57,410 nt of DNA from an uncultured Prevotella sp. (lineage in GTDB: Bacteria; Bacteroidota; Bacteroidia; Bacteroidales; Bacteroidaceae), in the NCBI GenBank assembly GCA_946614435.1, contig CAMOGW010000015.1, positions 1 through 57,410 on the forward strand, read 5' to 3'. Both the position numbers and the translations under genes were made by a program. The notes under the pieces were generated by a model. That model saw only the letters and a program-made list of their open reading frames with translations. It did not search any database and had not been told where the DNA came from. This document shows positions 50,568 to 57,410 of the stretch, one piece after another; position 1 is the stretch's first letter; each line of letters opens with the position of its first letter.

Positions 50568-52082
50568 CTATTTTGTGATTTCTGTGATGGCCTCACCGAT
50601 GCATGCATTGGGCTGCTGGATGTGCAGCAACTGGCACACGGTGGGGGCTATGTCGGTGATGTGTACCTCGCGCGAGGTGGCGCCATGAGGCACTTTCCAG
50701 CCCATAAACAGCAAGGGGATGTGGGCATCGTAGGGGTTCCACTCACCATGAGTGGTGCCGGTGAGTGCCAGCCAGTCGCCTTGCAGATAGTAGTTCGGCT
50801 CGGGAATGAAGATGATGTCGCCCGAACGGCGAGGATGATAGCCGCGCTGAATGCTCTCGCGGAGCACGGCAGGCAGATTGGCGGTGCTGGCCTGTGCGAA
50901 GTCAATGGCAAAGTTGATGTTGGGCAATGCCATCAGCTGGTCAATGATGACCTGCTTCACTCGCTGCAGGTCGAGCCCCTTCGCTGCTATTGCTTTGTGG
51001 TTGAGGAAAATGCGATTGTCGAGCACACTGGCAACGATAGCGCCCGATTCGGTACCGAATGCCTTGGTCAAGGCTGCTTCCACCGACTTGCGAAACTCGT
51101 CTTCATAGACAGGACCGCCATGCAGCTTGTGGTCCTGCGTGAACTTCCAGTTGTGGACTGCACCGTGGTCGGCAGTCAGGAACACCAGATAGTTGCCTTT
51201 GCCCACTTGCGCGTCGAGCGCATTGAGCAGTCGGGCAAGGTCCTTGTCGAGCTGAAGGTAGGCCGCATCGGTGTTGTCGCCGCGCGTGCTCCATTTGTGG
51301 CCAATGACATCAGTCTGCGAATAGCTCACGCACAGCATGTCGGTGCTTTCGCCCTTGCCTAATTGCTCGTTCTGCAGGGTCTGAATGGCCATGTCGGTGG
51401 TGATGGTGCCGCAGAGGGGGCTCAAGCCAATGTCCTGACCGTGCTTTTGGGCTTCCTTGTCCTTAGCGAGTTGCTTGTTGAAGTCCTTCACCCACTGTGG
51501 CAGTTCCTGCATGTAGTAGGTGCTGGTGATGAAGCAGAAAGGCTTGGCTTTCGTGTCGAGCCAGTAGGCCGCATTGGCACCGTGGCCAGCAGGCAGGATG
51601 GCCGCTCTGTCCTTATACGACACGCCGATGACCTTCGACTTGAAGTCGGTGTGCAGGCGCAGCTGGTCGCCGATGGTCGTGGCGAGCAGGTTGCGGGGCG
51701 ACTCCTGTCCCTTCTCGGTATTGCTGCCTACGGTCTGCACAGCGTCGTCCTGTGTGCAGTAGGTCTTCTTGCCGTCAATATAGAACATGTTGCCGCAAAT
51801 GCCGTGCAGTGCAGGCGTGGTGCCCGTATAGACCGATGTGTGGCCGATGGCCGTCACTGTGGGCACATAGTTGATGAGGCAGTTGTTGCACGAATATCCC
51901 TCGTTGATGAGGCGACGGAAGCCGTCGTTTGTGAACTGACTATAGTAGCGGTCCAGATAGTCCCAACGCATCTGATCGACCACAATGCCTACTACCAGTT
52001 TAGGCTTCTCACCAAAAAAGGCCTGTGCAATGCTCGACATTGTACAGGCCATAGCCATCGTAAGAATGATAATTCTCTTCAT
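50568..52082 (-). CDS. PafA-type alkaline phosphatase superfamily enzyme
   Basis: A 504-residue exported phosphatase with a signal peptide cut after SIAQ near residue 20. Compared with PafA of Elizabethkingia, the nucleophile is probably T77 (TVTAIGH), N98 in CGNMF equals N100, and K157 and R159 in SYKDRA equal K162 and R164; zinc ligands are seen in VVDQMRWD and TADHGAVHN. The Lys-x-Arg pair is typical of phosphate-irrepressible monoesterases active in the periplasm. It begins 32 bases after the DUF1573 gene. Confidence 0.9.
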   Translation of the reverse strand: MKRIIILTMAMACTMSSIAQAFFGEKPKLVVGIVVDQMRWDYLDRYYSQFTNDGFRRLINEGYSCNNCLINYVPTVTAIGHTSVYTGTTPALHGICGNMFYIDGKKTYCTQDDAVQTVGSNTEKGQESPRNLLATTIGDQLRLHTDFKSKVIGVSYKDRAAILPAGHGANAAYWLDTKAKPFCFITSTYYMQELPQWVKDFNKQLAKDKEAQKHGQDIGLSPLCGTITTDMAIQTLQNEQLGKGESTDMLCVSYSQTDVIGHKWSTRGDNTDAAYLQLDKDLARLLNALDAQVGKGNYLVFLTADHGAVHNWKFTQDHKLHGGPVYEDEFRKSVEAALTKAFGTESGAIVASVLDNRIFLNHKAIAAKGLDLQRVKQVIIDQLMALPNINFAIDFAQASTANLPAVLRESIQRGYHPRRSGDIIFIPEPNYYLQGDWLALTGTTHGEWNPYDAHIPLLFMGWKVPHGATSREVHITDIAPTVCQLLHIQQPNACIGEAITEITK

Positions 52083-52114
52083 TGTAAACAGAAAGGAGTT
52101 TCTTATTCCTATTA

Positions 52115-52504
52115 TTATTTATTCTCCTCCATATCGCCTTCGATATAGAGGCGGGTCATCTCTACGGCGCCATTGGTGCGCACGGTGATGCTCTTCTTGA
52201 AGTGACCGGGGAACTTGCCCGTTCCGTTGTAGGTGACCTTGATCTCGCCCTTCTCGCCTGGCTGGATGGGAGTCTTGGTGTATTCAGGCACCGTGCATCC
52301 GCAGGAGGCAACTGCCTGATTGACCACCAAAGGCTGCTCACCCACATTGGTGAACGTGAACGTGCAGCTGACGACTGGGCTCTTCTCAGAGAACTTGCCG
52401 AAGTTGTGGGTCACTTTATCGAATTTGATTTCAGCGGCTTTCTGTGCAAATGTCAAGGTGATGCTACTAAGGAGCATGACGGTCATAAGTAAAATCTTTT
52501 TCAT
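52115..52504 (-). CDS. DUF1573-domain exported protein
   Basis: A 129-residue exported protein with signal MKKILLMTVMLLSSITLTFAQ and one ASPM/SPD2/Hydin-like immunoglobulin fold (DUF1573): FDKVTHNFGKF, FTFTNVGEQPL and ASCGCTVPEY are the family marks. Function unknown. It leads the group with the phosphatase and glycosyltransferase. Confidence 0.9.
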   Translation of the reverse strand: MKKILLMTVMLLSSITLTFAQKAAEIKFDKVTHNFGKFSEKSPVVSCTFTFTNVGEQPLVVNQAVASCGCTVPEYTKTPIQPGEKGEIKVTYNGTGKFPGHFKKSITVRTNGAVEMTRLYIEGDMEENK

Positions 52505-52535
52505 ATCACATTCATGTTTTAAAATGATTTCATGA

Positions 52536-52543
52536 CAAAAGTA
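52536..52543 (-). promoter_or_regulatory. -7 box before DUF1573
   Basis: TACTTTTG on the minus strand lies 31 bases before the ATG at 52504. No clear TTTG is seen at -33. Confidence 0.5.
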
Positions 52544-52608
52544 CGAAAAGTTGGGGGGATGCTGTCAGGTGTAGTGTTTTTTTTTATATAAGTTAGTAGT
52601 TCGGAGTT

Positions 52609-52658
52609 GAGAGTTAGGAGTTTTTAACGCGAAAACGCTGCGATTGCTCCTAACTCTC
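52609..52658. repeat. GAGAGTTAGGAG inverted repeat
   Basis: GAGAGTTAGGAG (52609-52620) faces CTCCTAACTCTC (52647-52658). It sits just after the GH105 gene on the minus strand and may end its transcript, though no U tract follows. Confidence 0.6.
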
Positions 52659-52672
52659 ACACTCTTTGCAGC

Positions 52673-53869
52673 TTACTCTTTTACGAGCAGTTTATAATAT
52701 TCTGTTGCACCGAGCAGGAAGCAGCCTGTGCCATAGTCCTCGAAATCGGGAATCTTGTCGTAGCTCAGGGGCTGTCCGGCTGAGGGATCCTTGCCCGTGC
52801 CTTGCATCCATCCGAGGAAGCCGTCGTGGTGGACGGCATCCTTGACCATAGCTGTCCATGCGCGATCGATGGCAGGACGATAGACATCGGCCTTCAGATA
52901 GCCTTGGCGAATGCCCCATGCCATGCCGTAGAGGAAGAGGGCCGTGCCGGAAGTCTCCTTCATGGCATAGTTGGTAGAGACGAGGCTGGGGTTCCAGAAG
53001 CCATCCTCGCGCTGGCACTTCAGCAGTCCTTCGCTCATGAGCATGAAGTCCTTCTTCAGCTCCTTATACTCCTTCGACTTTGCGGGCAGCAGGTTCATGC
53101 AGCGCACCAGGGCGGCATAGACCCAGCCGTTGCCGCGCGACCAATAGCAGTCCTTGCCGTCGGGCTCCTTGTAGGGAGGCACGTAGTCAGCATCGCGCCA
53201 CCACAGGCCGTCGTCGGTGTTGAACAGTCCCTTCTTGGGGTTGCCCTCGCCGCGACCGCACTCGTTGCGGCTCCAGCGATACATCTTCATGCCGTGATCT
53301 AAGTATTTCTTATCACCCGTGAGCTTGTAGATTTGAACGTAGAGCGGCATGGCCATCTGAATGGCATCAATCCACGTCCACCAGCCGTAGAGCGAATTCT
53401 GTGAGGTCTTGGCTTTCGGCGTGGTGGTCTGCTTCTTGGTGTTAGGCGTCTGCATCTGATGGTCCAGATTGGCAATCACATTGGTAAGCTGTTCCTTGTA
53501 GTCCTTCTTCAGATAGGGCAGCAGCTCCACATAGGTCTGCGCACAGCACTGGTCGTCGGCATCGCAAGTGGTGATGCCGTTGCGTGGTGTCCATTTGTGG
53601 AAGTCGGCCCACGTCATAGCATAGTCCAGATAGCGCTGCTGCGGGTCAATCTCCTGCAGGGCCATGAGACCTTCGTAATAGACGGCGCGTGTCCAAAGAC
53701 TCGACGGGCGGATTTTCTTGACATTGGTGGGAACGGTGGGGTCGGCATACTTCGTCATGAAGTAATTGTTAGCCTTCTGAGCCACGGCCAGCACATCCTG
53801 GGCAGTGGTCTGAGCTGTCGTGTGCAGGCAGAAGAGTGCCAGACAGCAGAGTGAGATTAGTCTTTTCAT
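52673..53869 (-). CDS. GH105 unsaturated rhamnogalacturonyl hydrolase
   Basis: A 398-residue exported enzyme (signal cut after HTTAQ). The (alpha/alpha)6 barrel shows WADFHKWTPRNG, the acidic CDADDQCC segment near residue 103, FNTDDGLWWRDADYV and YWSRGNGWVYAAL, which are typical of GH105/GH88. It removes the unsaturated uronic acid left by pectin lyases. It is alone in its transcript; no pectin lyase or SusC/D gene is next to it. Confidence 0.9.
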   Translation of the reverse strand: MKRLISLCCLALFCLHTTAQTTAQDVLAVAQKANNYFMTKYADPTVPTNVKKIRPSSLWTRAVYYEGLMALQEIDPQQRYLDYAMTWADFHKWTPRNGITTCDADDQCCAQTYVELLPYLKKDYKEQLTNVIANLDHQMQTPNTKKQTTTPKAKTSQNSLYGWWTWIDAIQMAMPLYVQIYKLTGDKKYLDHGMKMYRWSRNECGRGEGNPKKGLFNTDDGLWWRDADYVPPYKEPDGKDCYWSRGNGWVYAALVRCMNLLPAKSKEYKELKKDFMLMSEGLLKCQREDGFWNPSLVSTNYAMKETSGTALFLYGMAWGIRQGYLKADVYRPAIDRAWTAMVKDAVHHDGFLGWMQGTGKDPSAGQPLSYDKIPDFEDYGTGCFLLGATEYYKLLVKE

Positions 53870-53893
53870 GTTTGGTTAGTTTAATTTTCAGCG

Positions 53894-53925
53894 CAAAAGT
53901 AGCAATAAAAGCTGAGACTCCCAAG
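53894..53925 (-). promoter_or_regulatory. Promoter of the GH105 gene
   Basis: TTG (in 53925-53922) and TACTTTTG (53901-53894) on the minus strand are 20 bases apart. Confidence 0.65.
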
Positions 53926-54010
53926 CATTCTGTATGGAAAAATGGATTTAGGGGCGCTTCCGTTCATTCGTCGCGGGGTGGTGATATCCTCTCATGGGGC
54001 AGTTCAACCG

Positions 54011-54446
54011 TTAAGTTGCTTCCGGCAGTGGGGACACGATTCGCCAGATTCCTGGTGGCTGTTGGAAACCGTCTGGGATTTTGGGCGCGGGCATCTGATA
54101 GAGATCGTCCTTGTGCCCGTCTCGCTCCCAGCTCGTCTTTGCTTCCGCTATTCTTGGATTATATGCTGCCATCAGGTCGGAGAAACGAAGATAGGAAGTG
54201 TAGAACCTCGTCTTTTCGAGTGGATACAAATGCATGAAGAGTTGGTCGCAGAGACGGCTGCTGCCGCCATTGTTATACTGTACGTCCACGACGAGCGTTC
54301 TGATGTTTCCCGCTTCCATCTCACCAAACATCTGGTTAAGGAAATTCGGAAAAGGAAAGTTGGCAGCGTCACTACATTTGTTGAATTGCAAATAGCAGAT
54401 GCTCTGGTCGGGAAATAACTGATAGTCATAATTAGGGATATAGGAT
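54011..54446 (-). pseudogene. Remnant of an S41-type (tail-specific) protease gene
   Basis: A frame from about 54446 (after a TAA) to a stop at 54011 encodes LFPDQSICYLQFNKCSDAAN then NIRTLVVDVQYNNGGSSRLC and FMHLYP, the conserved core of S41 peptidases around the residues after which the catalytic Ser lies. The N-terminal PDZ and the C-terminal end are missing and there is no normal start. It is probably a dead fragment. The rest of 53926-54500 holds nothing else recognised. Confidence 0.6.
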
Positions 54447-54500
54447 TAATCGATACTCGAAGGAATAGTCAATACAGAATGTAAAATAATCAAAGAATTG

Positions 54501-54532
54501 TTTGGCTGTTTTAGGATTATTGATTATCTTTG
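54501..54532 (+). promoter_or_regulatory. Promoter of the BspA-like gene
   Basis: TTTG at 54501-54504 and TATCTTTG at 54525-54532 are 20 bases apart, a full match, 56 bases before the ATG. Confidence 0.8.
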
Positions 54533-54588
54533 CAACATTGAGCGAAGAAGCCATCGCTTTTGAAAAATAACTAACCAAAATAAACAAC

Positions 54589-57410
54589 ATGAAAACTTTA
54601 AAACAATTTAGGACCTTTGCAGTATTATGCCTTGCTATCGTCTCATTGACCTCATGGGCGAATGACGACATCATTTCCGGCAGTTGCGGTGACAACCTGA
54701 CCTATAGTCTCGACAGATATGGCACGCTGACCATCAGTGGTACTGGCGCAATGAACAACACACGGCCCTGGAAGGACTATAGCGACGTGATTAAGAAACT
54801 GGTCATTGAGGAAGGTGTGACATCCATTGCATCGATGGCTTTCTACGAATGTAGATCCATCAAGTTCATCACCATTCCTAAGAGTGTGACCACCATCGCC
54901 GACTATGCCTTTGAGTACTGCGGTGCATATCAGGCACGCTTCTGCTGTCTGGCTGAAACGGTGCCGGCGATGGGGTCAGGCGTGTTTTACGGTGGCTCAT
55001 ATAGCAAAATCGACGGCTATACGCTCTATGTGCCGGAATCTGCACTCGATGCCTACAAGGCCGACAGTCAGTGGAAGGCGTTTGGCAATATTCAGCCGCT
55101 AAGTGCTTCCGGCGTAATTTCCGGCAGTTGTGGCGACAATGTAAACTATCAGCTGGAATATGATGGTACGCTGACCATCTCTGGCACGGGTGCCATGACC
55201 GACTATACCATCCGTACAGCTCCCTGGTATAACAACAATTCGGATATTTCAGCAATTCAGGTTTCTGATGGTGTGACACACATCGGCTCGTATGCCTTCT
55301 ATGGCAGCAACGCTTTGAGTGCCACCCTCGGGGCTGATGTCGCCAGCATTGGCGACAGAGCGTTCTATAACTGTCAGGACCTCACTTCTATCACCTGTCA
55401 GGCCACGGGAGTACCCACAACAGGATCTGAACTTTTTCGTAATGTGCCACAGAGCAATATCGTGCTCTATGTGCCGGTCGCTTCGGTTGAAGCATACAAG
55501 GCTGCATCGTGGTGCAGCGAGTTCTTCCGCATTCTTCCTATTGGCTATCCACACGTGATTGCTGGTCATTGTGGCGACTACCTAAGCTACGAGTTGGATT
55601 CCGATGGCACCCTGTTCATTCATGGTGCAAGTAGCATGTCAGACTATACCGGCACCACGCAGCCCTGGAAGAATCAGCACGGACAGATACAGACCGTTGA
55701 GCTTTCCGCTCACACTTATTCCATAGGTGCCAATGCTTTCAGTGGCTGTACGGGACTAACCAAGGTGGTCTGTCCTTCCAAGAGTGTGCTTAGCGTAGGT
55801 ACCGGTGCATTCGACAATGTGCCTTTGAGCAGTGCTACGCTCTACGTCCTGTCTTCTATGCTCGACGCTTACAAGGCTTCAGACAAGTGGAACGTCTTCG
55901 GCACCATCCTGCCCATAGAAAGTGACACACCGACACCTGAGCCCACCCCTATTCCCACCGAACCGGAAAGTGTGGAGCTCACAGGCGAATCCATCGTAGG
56001 ACAATGGAACATTGTTCATGTCAAGACCCAGAAATATCTTAACGGCTCACTGTATAAAGACGACGAAGAAACGACCGCCGCGCCCTACGACCGCATTGAC
56101 TTCACGTTGAGCACCATCACCTATATGGAGTACAGCAGCAGTAGCAATACCTGGCATCAGGACATGAAAGGGAGCTACCTCCTGGAAGGCAACAAACTGG
56201 TGTTCAACAAAGACGACTATTCCTGGAACGACGGTTCAGTCATCGTGTATTTTGTCGTAAGTGCCTATAACGGTCAGAACCAGATGGAGATTACGATCAG
56301 GACTGACGATGAAAACTACAACGGATCCGGTTCCACCCGTAACACGATCACGACTTTAACCCTGGAGCGCAGCACGAATCCTGCTTTCGATTCTGAGCCA
56401 GAGGGCATTGAACTCACGGGTGAATCCATCGTAGGACAGTGGAACATCGTATCTGCCAAGATAAAGAATTATCGCGACAACGTATTCACCGAAGAGAAAA
56501 GCGAGAGCTTTACCGCACCCTACGACCGCTTTGACTTTACGGAGAACACCATCATGTTCATGGAGCACAGCAGCAGTAGCGATGGCTGGCATGAAGACGG
56601 TAAGGGAACCTATCGTATGGAAGGCAACAAACTGGTGTATAACAAGGACGGCGACTTCGTGTTCTTCGTCATTACCGCCTACGATGGACAGAACAGCATG
56701 GAGGTGGTTTCCCGATACGATGAGAGCAAGTCTGGAATCTTGTATTCTGAGGTTGCCACCTGTGTCCTAGAACGAAACACTGGCGGTAGCAATCCAGAAG
56801 ACGACCCTGGTGAAGAAGAGGACGAAGAGGCACCAGAGCCTTCCGGCATAGACATCAACGGCATCAACTACACATTCTACGACTCCTATGCTGAGGTTCA
56901 GTATAGAGAGGACAAATACAGTGGAGAGCTCACAATCCCCCACACGGTCTATCGTGACGGAAGGTACTATGAGGTAAGGAGCATCGGCGAAAAGGCATTC
57001 TTCCATTGTGACCAACTTTACAAGATTATCATTCCTGACGGTGTCTATGAGATAAAGGCCTCTGCCTTCAAAGGCTGTACAGGGCTGCGTGAGGTGATAA
57101 TCGGTACAGGTCTCTACCGTATCCAGAGCAGAGCCTTCGCAGGATGCACTGCACTGACAGACTTCACCATCTATAGCTCTGGCTATTATCCAAATAATAT
57201 GGAAAACACTTCTGACGCATTTGAAGGCTCGGCTCTCTCACAGGCTACCCTGCATGTGCAGCCCAATTACATAGCTAACTTCAGGCAACACGATGTATGG
57301 AGCCAGTTCGGAAACATACTGCCCGTAGAGAATGCAGAGAATACAGGATTCGAGGTTAACGGCATCAACTACTCGCTCTATTACGACGGCTGGTCTGCCT
57401 ATGCACAGGT
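54589..57410 (+). CDS. BspA-type leucine-rich-repeat surface protein (5' part)
   Basis: An open frame of 940 codons from ATG 54589 to the window edge, without a stop. A signal peptide (MKTLKQFRTFAVLCLAIVSLTSWA) is followed by three repeats starting SGSCGDNLTY or similar (about residues 27, 182 and 327), each with GTLTISGTGAM and LRR_5/BspA units such as TSIASMAFYECRSIKFITIP. Then come two lipocalin-like modules, each starting ELTGESIVGQWNIV (about residues 463 and 603), and a new LRR_5 block from about 750 (GINYTFYDSYAEVQY). BspA-type proteins are surface adhesins in oral and gut Bacteroidales and parasites. The mix of LRR and lipocalin-like modules is uncommon. The C-terminal tail is beyond the window. 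Confidence 0.85.
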   Translation, partial: MKTLKQFRTFAVLCLAIVSLTSWANDDIISGSCGDNLTYSLDRYGTLTISGTGAMNNTRPWKDYSDVIKKLVIEEGVTSIASMAFYECRSIKFITIPKSVTTIADYAFEYCGAYQARFCCLAETVPAMGSGVFYGGSYSKIDGYTLYVPESALDAYKADSQWKAFGNIQPLSASGVISGSCGDNVNYQLEYDGTLTISGTGAMTDYTIRTAPWYNNNSDISAIQVSDGVTHIGSYAFYGSNALSATLGADVASIGDRAFYNCQDLTSITCQATGVPTTGSELFRNVPQSNIVLYVPVASVEAYKAASWCSEFFRILPIGYPHVIAGHCGDYLSYELDSDGTLFIHGASSMSDYTGTTQPWKNQHGQIQTVELSAHTYSIGANAFSGCTGLTKVVCPSKSVLSVGTGAFDNVPLSSATLYVLSSMLDAYKASDKWNVFGTILPIESDTPTPEPTPIPTEPESVELTGESIVGQWNIVHVKTQKYLNGSLYKDDEETTAAPYDRIDFTLSTITYMEYSSSSNTWHQDMKGSYLLEGNKLVFNKDDYSWNDGSVIVYFVVSAYNGQNQMEITIRTDDENYNGSGSTRNTITTLTLERSTNPAFDSEPEGIELTGESIVGQWNIVSAKIKNYRDNVFTEEKSESFTAPYDRFDFTENTIMFMEHSSSSDGWHEDGKGTYRMEGNKLVYNKDGDFVFFVITAYDGQNSMEVVSRYDESKSGILYSEVATCVLERNTGGSNPEDDPGEEEDEEAPEPSGIDINGINYTFYDSYAEVQYREDKYSGELTIPHTVYRDGRYYEVRSIGEKAFFHCDQLYKIIIPDGVYEIKASAFKGCTGLREVIIGTGLYRIQSRAFAGCTALTDFTIYSSGYYPNNMENTSDAFEGSALSQATLHVQPNYIANFRQHDVWSQFGNILPVENAENTGFEVNGINYSLYYDGWSAYAQ

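Overview
This window looks like a chromosomal segment of a Bacteroidales bacterium, most likely a Prevotella-like member of the Prevotellaceae. The signs are repeated -7 promoter boxes of the Bacteroidota form TAnnTTTG with TTTG/TTG about 20 bases upstream, exported proteins whose C-termini look like type IX secretion sorting tails, a BspA-type leucine-rich-repeat giant, DUF4876 and DUF6850 families, a PafA-type phosphatase, and many Bacteroidota-type short repeats. No rRNA, tRNA, CRISPR array or complete insertion sequence was seen.

Layout. (1) 1-11935: the distal part of a surface-polysaccharide locus (WbuC end, FlaA1/CapD-type 4,6-dehydratase, DegT/DnrJ/EryC1 aminotransferase, GHMP sugar kinase, sugar-1-phosphate nucleotidyltransferase, UDP-glucuronate 4-epimerase-like SDR). 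It is interrupted by accessory cargo: a four-helix-bundle (S23-type) gene set in minisatellites, an unknown gene paired with an AbiGi/DUF4427-like gene, a decayed RAYT transposase, and an ATPase plus unknown partner. The kinase, nucleotidyltransferase and epimerase read as a possible galacturonate activation pathway. (2) 12019-23305: core metabolism and surface genes: two tandem deoxynucleoside kinases, a FucO-like dehydrogenase, a GH127 beta-L-arabinofuranosidase, an antiporter/LolD-like/CvfB-like operon, and asd. (3) 23300-28120: a small accessory island with three toxin-antitoxin-type pairs (one toxin broken), a DUF4143 ATPase behind a promoter with three 33-bp-spaced repeats, gene remnants and large hairpins. 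(4) 28298-41608: exported proteins, a four-gene TonB receptor/DUF4876/DUF6850/exported-protein operon, an M16 peptidase and a GH43-like enzyme. (5) 41729-49388: housekeeping genes (dnaX, a DivIC/FtsB-like gene, a membrane protein, a DUF4369-like lipoprotein, pyrC, a stand-alone MetH activation domain, a metallophosphoesterase, plsC). (6) 49408-57410: minus-strand GT2, PafA-like phosphatase, DUF1573 and GH105 genes, an S41 protease remnant, and the start of a large BspA-like surface protein that runs off the window.

Two themes stand out. First, short repeats lie inside or at the ends of genes (DegT, epimerase, CvfB-like, DnaX, Asd and S23-type genes), often as in-frame insertions. Second, there are two unrecognised two-gene modules (744-3080 and 4946-7100) whose composition and position suggest anti-phage or other conflict functions. 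All functions are read from sequence motifs and context; no database search was run.
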